Assembly (NCBI GenBank): GCA_044374195.1
Contig: JBILOY010000023.1
Coordinates: forward strand, 1-30,663
Source: CAIKZY01 sp044374195
Lineage (GTDB): Bacteria; Actinomycetota; Actinomycetes; S36-B12
Reading direction: 5' to 3'
Length of the DNA stretch: 30,663 nucleotides
Positions within the stretch are counted from its first letter, which is position 1, and each line of letters opens with the position of its first letter. The position numbers and the translations under genes were made by a program. The notes below the pieces were generated by a model that was not told the DNA's origin, made no database searches, and worked only from the letters and a program-made list of their open reading frames with translations. Below are positions 1-7,001 of the stretch, piece by piece.

Positions 1-1
1 C

Positions 2-103
2 GTGCGTACCCTTCGCGATCGCGGTGTCGCGGTCACGGTGCGTGATACCCGCGGACGTGACATCGACGGCGCGTGCGGCCAGCTTGCGGCCGCCCCGATC
101 TAA
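2..103 (+). CDS. rlmN: RlmN C-terminus (23S rRNA A2503 / tRNA A37 methyltransferase), 5' truncated
   Basis: Only the last 33 codons are present, entering from the left edge in frame 2 and ending at TAA 101-103. The tail reads VTVRDTRGRDIDGACGQLAA, which is the conserved C-terminal segment of the radical-SAM methyltransferase RlmN in actinobacteria; the cysteine before GQLAA is the conserved C-terminal catalytic cysteine of the family. The radical-SAM core lies outside the window. It is a housekeeping gene and gives the left anchor of the locus. The identification rests on this short but very characteristic end. Confidence 0.8.
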   Translation: MRTLRDRGVAVTVRDTRGRDIDGACGQLAAAPI

Positions 104-123
104 GTCTCTGCCACACTGAAGGC

Positions 124-693
124 ATGGTCGAAGAGATTCCCCTCCCGAAGTTCACAGATCTTTCCCGTGGTGAGCACTATCGCCTTGTTGCTGCCTCCTG
201 CCTTCGAATCGTCATCGGCTTCGCCGTCATCTGGCTGGTACTTTCCCTTGTCCCTGAGGAACCCGGCGTCGATCTGGCCGGCCCCATCGTCGTGATGGTG
301 GCCTTTGGAGCCCTGTACGTCTGGTACTTCAGACGCCAGTTGAAGAAGATCAAGAGATCCAAGTTCCCGCAGTTAGCAGCCGTCGAGGCCTTGATCCTCA
401 TTGCGACGATGTTTTTGGCCGTCTTCGCGGCGGTCTACGTCATGCTGTCAACAGCAGATGCCTCGGCGTTCAGTGAGGATCTCGACCATTTCACGGCTTA
501 CTACTTCGCCCTGACCATTTTGGCCACGGTGGGATTCGGCGATATCACGCCTGTGTCGAACGTGGCTCGAGCCACCGCCATGGTTCAGATGGCCATCGAT
601 ATCGCGTTCATTGCAGTTCTCGTGCGCATCATCAGTTCAGTGGCGGCCAACACCATCAAGTCACGGTCTGTCACACCTCCTTCTTCCGACTGA
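124..693 (+). CDS. Small potassium channel protein with one pore loop
   Basis: This 189-residue membrane protein carries the potassium selectivity filter TVGFGD at residues 135-140, after a pore helix (about 122-134). Hydrophobic segments lie at about 28-44, 52-69, 86-108 and 152-176, so the fold is likely four helices with the pore between the last two (Ion_trans_2 type). There is no cytoplasmic RCK/TrkA-N domain, only a short Ser/Pro-rich tail, so ligand gating by NAD or calcium is not expected. A basic linker (RRQLKKIKRSK) follows helix 2. I chose ATG 124 over an upstream in-frame ATG at 73 because the latter would overlap rlmN and adds residues with no channel character. A weak GAAGG lies just before 124. 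It seems unrelated to the catabolic genes downstream. Confidence 0.85.
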   Translation: MVEEIPLPKFTDLSRGEHYRLVAASCLRIVIGFAVIWLVLSLVPEEPGVDLAGPIVVMVAFGALYVWYFRRQLKKIKRSKFPQLAAVEALILIATMFLAVFAAVYVMLSTADASAFSEDLDHFTAYYFALTILATVGFGDITPVSNVARATAMVQMAIDIAFIAVLVRIISSVAANTIKSRSVTPPSSD

Positions 694-754
694 CAAGCCG
701 GCATCGCGCTACCTGGCTAGCATTTAGTTACGTGTCCAGTCGACCGGAGGATTC

Positions 755-2161
755 ATGACCGCAGCGGTGAACGGAGCTGTCTCCTTCTGGTACGGCGACA
801 TTGGCGGGGTGCCGTCGTATCGTCCTGCCCTCGGCGGCGATACCCAATGCGACGTGGCCATCGTGGGTGCCGGCTATACCGGTTTGTGGACTGCCTACTA
901 CCTGATGAAATCTGACCCCACTTTGCGCATCGTGATACTCGAGAAGGAATTCGCGGGCTTCGGCGCATCCGGGCGAAACGGTGGCTGGCTAAGCGGCGAG
1001 ATGGGCTGGTCGCGTGAGCGCTATGCGGAACGGACCGGTCGACAGTCGGTAATTGATCTTCAGGCGGCGATGTGGGCCTCAGTCGACGAAGTGATCGATG
1101 TGTGCGCGCGCGAGGGTATTGATGCCGACATCATCAAGGGCGGTTCACTCAGTGTCGCCACCACTGCATCCCAGGCCGTACGCGTGCGCGAATATGTCAA
1201 CCACGAGTCGCAGTGGGGCGTTACGGCACCTGACCTCGTGTACTTCGATCAAGCCGAGACCAAGTCGCGTATCGAGATCGCCGATGCGCGTTGTTCGTCC
1301 TTCACCCCCCATGCTGCACGGATTCAGCCGGCAAAACTCGTCCAGGGCCTTGCTCGGGTGGTCGAAGGCCTAGGCGTGCGAATCTGCGAGCGCACGACCG
1401 TCACCGAGATCAGCCCGCATCGGGTGGTGACCGACCGGGGCGCGGTCAGTGCCGAATACATCATCCGGGCCACTGAGGGATTCACCGCTGGTATCAAGGG
1501 GCACCGTCGTGAGTGGCTCCCGATGAACAGCGCGATGATTGCCACGGAGCCACTCTCCGCTGATCAATGGGCGCAGATCGGCTGGAATGGATACGAGACT
1601 CTTGGTGATGCTGCGCACGGTTACATGTACGCCCAGCGCACCCGCGAGGGGCGCATCGCGATTGGTGGTCGGGGGCTCCCATACCGATTCGGCTCGGCCA
1701 CCGACGTCAATGGCCAGACCCAAGATCGCACGATCGAGATGCTTGAGGAGATCCTCGTGCGCATGTTCCCTGGACTTGCCGGCACGCGCATCGACCACGC
1801 CTGGTGCGGTGTTCTCGGAGTTCCGCGCGATTGGTGCGCGACAGTTGGGCTCGACCCCGCCACCGGCATCGGGTGGGCCGGAGGTTATGTGGGCATGGGT
1901 GTCAGCACCGCGAATCTGTCGGCTCGCACTTTGCGAGCGCTGATTTTGACCCAGAACGGGTCTCAGGAAGAGTTCGCCGAAGCTTGCCTGCCGTGGGTTA
2001 ACCGTCGGGTGCGCAAGTGGGAGCCAGAGCCTTTGCGCTGGCTCGGGGTACATGGTCTCTACACGATGTTTAGGTCGGCTGATCGCTCCGAGCGTCACCG
2101 CGGAACAGAGAGCACTTCGCGAACAGCAAAGCTAGCCGCACGCATTGCCGGAAGGGATTAG
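755..2161 (+). CDS. FAD-dependent amine/amino acid oxidoreductase (DAO family, gamma-glutamylputrescine-oxidase-like)
   Basis: A 468-residue flavoprotein. The N-terminus has a Rossmann dinucleotide motif GAGYTG (residues 38-43) ending in the acidic residue E63 of VILEKE, followed by the FAD-binding GASGRNGGW (70-78). Near the C-terminus GWAGGYVGMGVSTANL is the usual second FAD segment of the DAO family. Members close to this architecture (PuuB/OrdL type) oxidise gamma-glutamylputrescine or secondary amines to aldehyde plus amine and peroxide; the actual substrate cannot be read from sequence. ATG 755 is preceded by a good ribosome site GGAGG at 746-750. The next gene starts within a few bases of its stop, so the two form one unit. 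An aminotransferase and an aminobutyraldehyde-type dehydrogenase at the right end of the window could act on the same kind of amines. Confidence 0.85.
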   Translation: MTAAVNGAVSFWYGDIGGVPSYRPALGGDTQCDVAIVGAGYTGLWTAYYLMKSDPTLRIVILEKEFAGFGASGRNGGWLSGEMGWSRERYAERTGRQSVIDLQAAMWASVDEVIDVCAREGIDADIIKGGSLSVATTASQAVRVREYVNHESQWGVTAPDLVYFDQAETKSRIEIADARCSSFTPHAARIQPAKLVQGLARVVEGLGVRICERTTVTEISPHRVVTDRGAVSAEYIIRATEGFTAGIKGHRREWLPMNSAMIATEPLSADQWAQIGWNGYETLGDAAHGYMYAQRTREGRIAIGGRGLPYRFGSATDVNGQTQDRTIEMLEEILVRMFPGLAGTRIDHAWCGVLGVPRDWCATVGLDPATGIGWAGGYVGMGVSTANLSARTLRALILTQNGSQEEFAEACLPWVNRRVRKWEPEPLRWLGVHGLYTMFRSADRSERHRGTESTSRTAKLAARIAGRD

Positions 2162-2164
2162 TTG

Positions 2165-2518
2165 ATGAACATCGAGCAGGTTGCTGCCCTTGGCACCTTG
2201 GACACCGAACTAGGGGAGTGGGCGCCGAAGGCGACCGCGTCCACCGATGGCGTCATGGAGCGCTCGGTCGCGATCTGGGAGGTGCCCGGGATTGAGGTGG
2301 GTCTCTGGGAGTGCACTCCTGGCTCGTTCGGCTCGCGGCGCGACACCTTCTCGGAGAGCTGCGTGGTGTTAGCCGGACATTTCACGATTGAGGACGACAG
2401 TGGAGCAGTGGAGTACAGAGCAGGCGATGTCCTGGTCACGCCGATGGGCTGGGTAGGCACCTGGCATGTTCATGAGACCGTGCGCAAGGTGTACGTGATC
2501 AATGCCGAACTGCCGTGA
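2165..2518 (+). CDS. Small cupin domain protein (DUF861 / EutQ-like)
   Basis: About 117 residues forming a single cupin barrel. The stretch SCVVLAGHFTIEDD, then YRAGDVLVTPMGWVGTW and VRKVYVI, follows the Cupin_3 (DUF861) pattern, a family with no single known reaction that often sits beside DAO-type oxidases. ATG 2165 is taken as the start; an in-frame TTG at 2162 is possible. GGAAGGG at 2150-2156, inside the end of the oxidase gene, serves either one. It is transcribed with the FAD oxidase, four bases after that gene's stop. A role as accessory factor or small metalloenzyme for the oxidase product is only a guess. Confidence 0.8.
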   Translation: MNIEQVAALGTLDTELGEWAPKATASTDGVMERSVAIWEVPGIEVGLWECTPGSFGSRRDTFSESCVVLAGHFTIEDDSGAVEYRAGDVLVTPMGWVGTWHVHETVRKVYVINAELP

Positions 2519-2527
2519 TCGGGGCCA

Positions 2528-2557
2528 TCGACGATCCTGTCCCAGATTGGATACAAT
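2528..2557 (+). promoter_or_regulatory. Predicted promoter of the CoA-transferase/GntR operon, leaderless start
   Basis: TACAAT at 2552-2557 is a good -10 box. TCGACG at 2528-2533 can serve as a -35 with an 18-base spacer. The -10 ends six bases before ATG 2564, so transcription would start at about the A of the start codon. This fits the absence of any Shine-Dalgarno sequence and suggests a leaderless mRNA, which is common in actinobacteria. The prediction is by eye. Confidence 0.55.
2546..2557. promoter_or_regulatory. GntR-type operator, one mismatch from ATTGGATCCAAT
   Basis: The 12 bases ATTGGATACAAT differ at one position from the perfect palindrome ATTGGATCCAAT that occurs twice before the glutaryl-CoA dehydrogenase gene (25200-25211 and 25220-25231). 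The site covers the predicted -10 box, so a bound repressor would block the promoter. ATTGGATCCAAT matches the known operator of the GntR/FCD regulator VanR, and a GntR/FCD gene lies in this same operon. That this regulator is autoregulatory is inferred. Confidence 0.6.
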
Positions 2558-2563
2558 CCATGC

Positions 2564-3694
2564 ATGCCTGGAGCCCTGGATGGAATCGTGGTTGCGGATT
2601 TCTCGCGTGTTCTGGCAGGTCCGTACGCCACGATGCTCCTCGGCGATTTGGGCGCCACGGTCATCAAGGTGGAGCGACCCGGCAGCGGTGATGACACCCG
2701 CGCCTGGGGTCCGCCCTTCGCCACGACCGGGCAGAGCACCTACTTCGAGGGAGTGAATCGGAACAAGCTCTCCATCGACCTCGATATCTCGAGGGCCGAG
2801 GACGCGGCCATTGCCCAGAAACTCGCGGGCACCTGCGACGTCATGATCGAGAATTTTAAGCCGGGCGGACTTGTCAGTTTCGGACTTGATTACGCATCGG
2901 TGAGCACGATCAATCCCTCGGTGATCTATGGGTCCATCAGCGGCTTCGGTTCAGCCGAAGGTCGTGACTTGCCGGGCTATGACCTGCTCGTGCAGGCCAT
3001 GGGTGGGTTGATGAGCATCACCGGCACCAGTGAGCCCACCAAGGCAGGTGTGGCAGTGGTCGACGTGCTTACCGGTCTACATCTCAGTGTTGCCGTACTG
3101 GCGGCTTTGCACCACCGTGACCGCACCGGTGAGGGTCAGCGCATTGAGGTGTCGTTGCTTGAGGCATTGCTGTCGAGCATGGTCAACCAATCGTCGGCCT
3201 TTGCCGGCGCCGGAGTCATTCCCGCATTCATGGGCAATGCGCACCCGTCTATTTCACCCTATGAGGTCTATCCCACGGGCGACCGCTCGATGATCATCGC
3301 GGTAGGGAACGACGGGCAATTCAGGCGACTCGTCGATGTCCTGGGGATTCCAGAGCTCTCTGCCGATACTCGATACTCCACGAACACAAGTCGAGTGGAG
3401 AACAGGGAAGAACTTGGGCGATGCCTCGCGGCCTCCCTCGCTTCGCATGGTGCCGACCATTGGCAGGCCGAACTGACGCGGGTCGGTGTGCCGTGCGGTC
3501 CGATCAACAACATAGCCCAGGCTTTCGAGCTTGCCGAATCCCTCGGCCTTGAGCCGGTCCACATGGTCGTCGGAAGTGCACAGGTATCGAATCCCGCGCG
3601 GATGACCGCGACACCCATCGCGTACGACCTCGCTCCGCCGACCGTGGGCCGAGACCGCGAGACCGTCCTGAAACTGCTGGGGTTATCGTCATGA
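2564..3694 (+). CDS. Family III CoA-transferase (CaiB/BaiF), probable glutarate CoA-transferase
   Basis: This 376-residue protein has the full CaiB/BaiF pattern: DFSRVLAGPYATMLLGDLGA (12-31), VIKVERPGSGDDTR (33-46), NRNKLSIDLD (65-74) and GYDLLVQAMGGLMSITG (138-154), where D140 is the catalytic aspartate that forms the acyl-anhydride in this family. The later stretch GNAHPSISPYEVYPTGD and VGNDGQFRRL, with VPCGPINN near the C-terminus, resembles succinyl-CoA:glutarate CoA-transferases such as human SUGCT. The family has many substrates, so glutarate is supported mainly by the operator shared with the glutaryl-CoA dehydrogenase at 25270. It overlaps the GntR gene by ATGA. There is no ribosome site before ATG 2564; translation is probably leaderless. 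Confidence 0.85.
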   Translation: MPGALDGIVVADFSRVLAGPYATMLLGDLGATVIKVERPGSGDDTRAWGPPFATTGQSTYFEGVNRNKLSIDLDISRAEDAAIAQKLAGTCDVMIENFKPGGLVSFGLDYASVSTINPSVIYGSISGFGSAEGRDLPGYDLLVQAMGGLMSITGTSEPTKAGVAVVDVLTGLHLSVAVLAALHHRDRTGEGQRIEVSLLEALLSSMVNQSSAFAGAGVIPAFMGNAHPSISPYEVYPTGDRSMIIAVGNDGQFRRLVDVLGIPELSADTRYSTNTSRVENREELGRCLAASLASHGADHWQAELTRVGVPCGPINNIAQAFELAESLGLEPVHMVVGSAQVSNPARMTATPIAYDLAPPTVGRDRETVLKLLGLSS

Positions 3695-4338
3695 CAGCGA
3701 AGTCACCCACTGCGCAAGAGGCTGTACTCAGGGAGCTTCGCTCCGACATCGTGCTTGGTGTACTTGCACCCGGAAGTCAGGTGGTGCAGGAGTCACTCGC
3801 GCAGAGATATGGGGTAAGCAGGGTTCCTCTGCGAGAAGCCCTGAAGATTCTTGAGGGTGAGGGTCTCGTTTCGTACCACCCGCACCGCGGATACTTCGTG
3901 ATGGAACTCAGTATTGACGACTTGGCGGAGGTGTACCGCTTGAGGTCCTTGCTAGAAGCGGAAGCAATTTCCTTGGCCGTCCCTCACTTGGCACGAGAGG
4001 ATTGCGACGCGCTAGAGGCAATTCTCTACGAGATGCAATCGGCTTCCTCGTGTGGCGATATATCGGGCCTCGCTGACGCCAACAGAAGATTTCATTTCGG
4101 CATTTTCGACCAGGCCTCGATGCCGCGTCTAAGTCGGCTTTTGAATCAACTCTGGGACGCCACGGACGTATATCGAACCCTGTACTTTCAATCCGATGTG
4201 AATCGACACAGAGTCAGCGCAGAGCATGCGGAAATGCTTGCCGCACTGCGAAACCTCGATGCCGGAAAATTGATCGACCTGCACGATGCGCACAGAGAGC
4301 ATTCCGTCGAGTCAGCACGTCAACAGCTGGCTCGTTGA
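3691..4338 (+). CDS. GntR-family transcriptional regulator, FCD subfamily
   Basis: A 215-residue regulator. Residues about 8-70 are a GntR winged helix-turn-helix (LAQRYGVSRVPLREALKILEGEGLV at 36-60, then HRGYFV in the wing). The rest is an all-helical FCD ligand domain. The family's metal/ligand positions are visible as D and H in DANRRFHF, H in SAEHAEML and H in the HDAHREH segment near the C-terminus; FCD domains commonly sense organic acids. The start ATG overlaps the CoA-transferase stop (ATGA), so both proteins come from one message and the regulator probably controls its own operon. The matching palindromes before gcdH suggest a second target. Convergent with bioY, 21 bases apart. Confidence 0.92.
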   Translation: MTAKSPTAQEAVLRELRSDIVLGVLAPGSQVVQESLAQRYGVSRVPLREALKILEGEGLVSYHPHRGYFVMELSIDDLAEVYRLRSLLEAEAISLAVPHLAREDCDALEAILYEMQSASSCGDISGLADANRRFHFGIFDQASMPRLSRLLNQLWDATDVYRTLYFQSDVNRHRVSAEHAEMLAALRNLDAGKLIDLHDAHREHSVESARQQLAR

Positions 4339-4359
4339 GATGCTTGGCGAACACATGCT

Positions 4360-4956
4360 TCAGTCGGTGAGTTTGGTCTTCTTCAGCGCCTGCCAGGTCA
4401 GCGGCAGTAGGCCTGCTGCTGCGATGATCTTGACGATGTCACCGGCGATGAAGTCCTTCACACCATAGGCCCAGGCCGAGTCGGCGCCGAACCACGGGAC
4501 ATCGAGGTTGTACTTCAGCCAGGTGAAGCCGATGGCGTAGATGACCACGTTGCCGATGATCATGAGGCCGACGGCCTTGAAGAAGTTGCGCGTGGCGCCA
4601 TGCTCGGCCAGCTTGCCGACAATGAATGCGGCAATGATAAAGCCGATGATGTATCCGAATGCGGCGCCGCCGAAGCCGGACTTCTGGCCGGCGAACCAGG
4701 GCAGGCCGATGCCGCCGAGGAGTGCGTACAGGGCCATAGCTGCTGTTCCGCGGATAGAGCCAAGAGCGCCGGCTACGAGCACGACGGCGAAGGTCTGCAG
4801 GGTGACCGGAACGGTCAAGTTCCAGGGGAGGTAGAAGGCGATCTGGGCGGACAGACCGACGAATGCGGCGCCTCCACCGATCAAGATCGCCTGGCGGATC
4901 CAGGTGTGCGGGACGACGTCCGCCAGGACGCGCGGCTGGGGGGATGCCAGAGCCAT
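4360..4956 (-). CDS. bioY: BioY biotin transporter (substrate-binding S component)
   Basis: A 198-residue integral membrane protein with about six hydrophobic segments. VPVTLQTFAVVLVAGALLG-type sequence (here VPVTLQTFAVVLVAGALG from residue 49) is the diagnostic BioY motif, and GGIGLPWFAG follows. BioY captures biotin, alone or with an ECF AT-module; no ecfA or ecfT gene lies nearby, so it would act alone or with a shared module. The start is well supported by GGAGG five bases upstream of ATG on the minus strand. Its nearness to a biotin carboxylase and a biotin carrier gene suggests cofactor supply, but it also lies beside the CoA-transferase operon and could simply be a resident gene. Confidence 0.92.
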   Translation of the reverse strand: MALASPQPRVLADVVPHTWIRQAILIGGGAAFVGLSAQIAFYLPWNLTVPVTLQTFAVVLVAGALGSIRGTAAMALYALLGGIGLPWFAGQKSGFGGAAFGYIIGFIIAAFIVGKLAEHGATRNFFKAVGLMIIGNVVIYAIGFTWLKYNLDVPWFGADSAWAYGVKDFIAGDIVKIIAAAGLLPLTWQALKKTKLTD

Positions 4957-5021
4957 GTGAAACCTCCGATTTGAGTGGGATCACGCGGATGTTATCGGCA
5001 CCAGAGACGCCATGGGTCCCT

Positions 5022-7001
5022 TTAGTGCACCCAGTTTGGGCAAGCCCGTTTTCTCAGCAAATCTCTGTGCTGGCGAGTGGTCTCCGGAAGTAACTGCCCG
5101 CTTCCCCACTCGACGATGACCCCGTATTGGCGAATGAGATCGAAGTGATCAAGTTCGCCTGACCGGTACCTTCGCGCGACTGACTCCGAATCCTCATCCA
5201 GCCAGGCCAGTCTGTGGGCAGCAATACTCGCCCTCTCCGTGAGCGTTGCTTCTGGATCCACCCTCCAGTCAATTGCCAGTTTCGAGCGGGTGTCGATGAT
5301 CACGCCGTAATCTCGCTGTGCCCGACGAATCGATACGTATCCATCGATGACATCGTCCAGAACTACGGAGGTGCTCCTCTCGAGCGGGTCCCCAAATCCT
5401 CCGCCTCCCGAACTTGGCCGTGCGAAGAAGTCGCCTGACACCAGTTCGACATTAGAGAACATGGCCCCCAGATATTCGGCGTGCGGCGTCCCGGGGTTAA
5501 GCCACAGGCCCTGAGGGGTTGACGGGAGTCCGCCATGCATGCCCCAGGGGATTGATCTGGAACGATCACAGCAGTACGACATCACCGGCTGCTCACTGTC
5601 AGTGAGCCGCCCGCCCTTCTCAACGCCGCAACCGCCTCGGAACTCGCCGGGGCCGCCTGAGTCAGTGATGATCTGGCAGTGAGTGGTCACCACGGGGTTG
5701 AGACGCTCTTGACCCTCGATTGGCTGCGAAGCGAAGCCTGCCCCAAAGAGTGGTGAAGCCGCAGACGCTCCATCATGACCCTGACGGGCACCCCAGCCGC
5801 CGACCATCCAGTCGTACCACATGAAGATCGGACGCTCCGGACTACGAACATCGCGACCGCCCACCAATAGGTACTCAAGATTGAAGGAGCATGCCATTGC
5901 GCGTTCGGGCAGGATTCCTGACCACAGTTCGAAGATGGCGTTGATGATCTTCTCGTAGGCCCCGGACACGAATCCCGAGACTGCCGTCGGCCAGGCAGCG
6001 TTGACAACGCTCCCTGTTTCGCCCAGCTCGACCTCAATAGAGTCGATCAAACCGGCATTGATCGGAATGTCGGGAAAAAATCTCTTCGTTCCCGAGATGA
6101 CTCCAGAGAGGGTTGAGCCTCGAGTGGAGTTCATGAAGGAAGCCACGGCCGGTGCCGATTGTGAAAGGTCGTACTTCAGTTGCTCACCGTCGATGGTCAA
6201 GGTAACCGTTATGGGTATGAGACCCTCGCCGAGCGCGGGGTCAGAGTCGAGGAAGTCACTCGTGGTCCAGCAGCCGTCAGGCAATTGCCTGACGCGTGCC
6301 CGGAATAGATCTGCAGTGTGGGAGATCACCTCGTCGAATGCCTGAGTGACCACCTCTTTCCCGTAGCGCCCTACGAGCCGAAGCACCTCCCTCTCGCACA
6401 CTCGAGTTGCTTCCGCTTGAGCGTTGAGGTCGCTGAGATTGTCCTGTGGTGCACGCGTATTGCTCACGATGAAATTCGCGATGTCTGCGCTGAGCAGCCC
6501 CTTGCTCCAGACCCGCAGGGGTGGAATTCGCAGCCCTTCACCGAAGTGTTCCTTTGCGCGAACGTCGAACGAACCAGGAACGCTTCCCCCAACGTCGCTC
6601 CAGTGACCGTTCGCCATGGCCCAGGCGATGAGTTCTTGCCCCGCGAAGATGGGCCTTAAAACGCACACATCGTTGAAGTGGCTTCCGCCGGCATACGGAT
6701 CGTTGGTGACAAAGACGTCACCTGGATGAATGTCTCCCTGAAATGCCGTGAGAATCTCCTTGCAGACAAGATGTTGCGTGCCGACCTGAACTGCGACGTC
6801 CTGCTCGCCTTGCGCCACCGAATTGCCGAGCGCGTCCGCAAGTGCGCAAGAGAAGTCTTTGGCGTAGATGACGAATGAATGACATGTCAGCCTGAATTGC
6901 TGCGCCATCAACTCGACGGAATTCACGAAGGAGTTCCGAAGGATCTCGAAGGTCACGGGATCAAGTTCGCGGCTTATCTGTGTGAGGCGTGGTTTACTCA
7001 T
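5022..7001 (-). CDS. Hydantoinase/oxoprolinase/acetone carboxylase family, B subunit (copy 1)
   Basis: 659 residues, the B half of an ATP-dependent two-subunit enzyme that opens a lactam or cyclic amide, or carboxylates a ketone, depending on the member. Family landmarks are LDPVTFEILRNSF near the N-terminus, GDVFVTNDPYAGGSHFNDV, AMANGHWSDVGGSVPGS, DSGGPGEFRGGCGVEKGG and GGGGFGDPLER. The protein continues past the usual end with DVIDGYVSIRRAQRDYGVII and a final TTRQHRDLLRKRA segment also seen in copy 2. Its ATG lies eight bases inside the end of hydA1, with no strong ribosome site, so translation is coupled. It is the last gene of the pucR-hydA1-hydB1 operon. Copy 2 at 12892 is clearly paralogous (well over half identical by eye). 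Confidence 0.9.
   Translation of the reverse strand: MSKPRLTQISRELDPVTFEILRNSFVNSVELMAQQFRLTCHSFVIYAKDFSCALADALGNSVAQGEQDVAVQVGTQHLVCKEILTAFQGDIHPGDVFVTNDPYAGGSHFNDVCVLRPIFAGQELIAWAMANGHWSDVGGSVPGSFDVRAKEHFGEGLRIPPLRVWSKGLLSADIANFIVSNTRAPQDNLSDLNAQAEATRVCEREVLRLVGRYGKEVVTQAFDEVISHTADLFRARVRQLPDGCWTTSDFLDSDPALGEGLIPITVTLTIDGEQLKYDLSQSAPAVASFMNSTRGSTLSGVISGTKRFFPDIPINAGLIDSIEVELGETGSVVNAAWPTAVSGFVSGAYEKIINAIFELWSGILPERAMACSFNLEYLLVGGRDVRSPERPIFMWYDWMVGGWGARQGHDGASAASPLFGAGFASQPIEGQERLNPVVTTHCQIITDSGGPGEFRGGCGVEKGGRLTDSEQPVMSYCCDRSRSIPWGMHGGLPSTPQGLWLNPGTPHAEYLGAMFSNVELVSGDFFARPSSGGGGFGDPLERSTSVVLDDVIDGYVSIRRAQRDYGVIIDTRSKLAIDWRVDPEATLTERASIAAHRLAWLDEDSESVARRYRSGELDHFDLIRQYGVIVEWGSGQLLPETTRQHRDLLRKRACPNWVH

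Noticed and set aside
73..123. Upstream ATG extension of the potassium channel
   Set aside because: It would overlap the rlmN end and adds residues unlike channel N-termini; ATG 124 is preferred.
1370..2098. 242-codon minus-strand frame opposite the FAD oxidase
   Set aside because: The plus strand encodes a complete flavoprotein with conserved motifs; the antisense frame has none.
5000..5045. Loose TGGGT/ACCCA pairing around the hydB1 stop as a terminator
   Set aside because: Only five pairs with an 11-base loop and no T-run in either direction.
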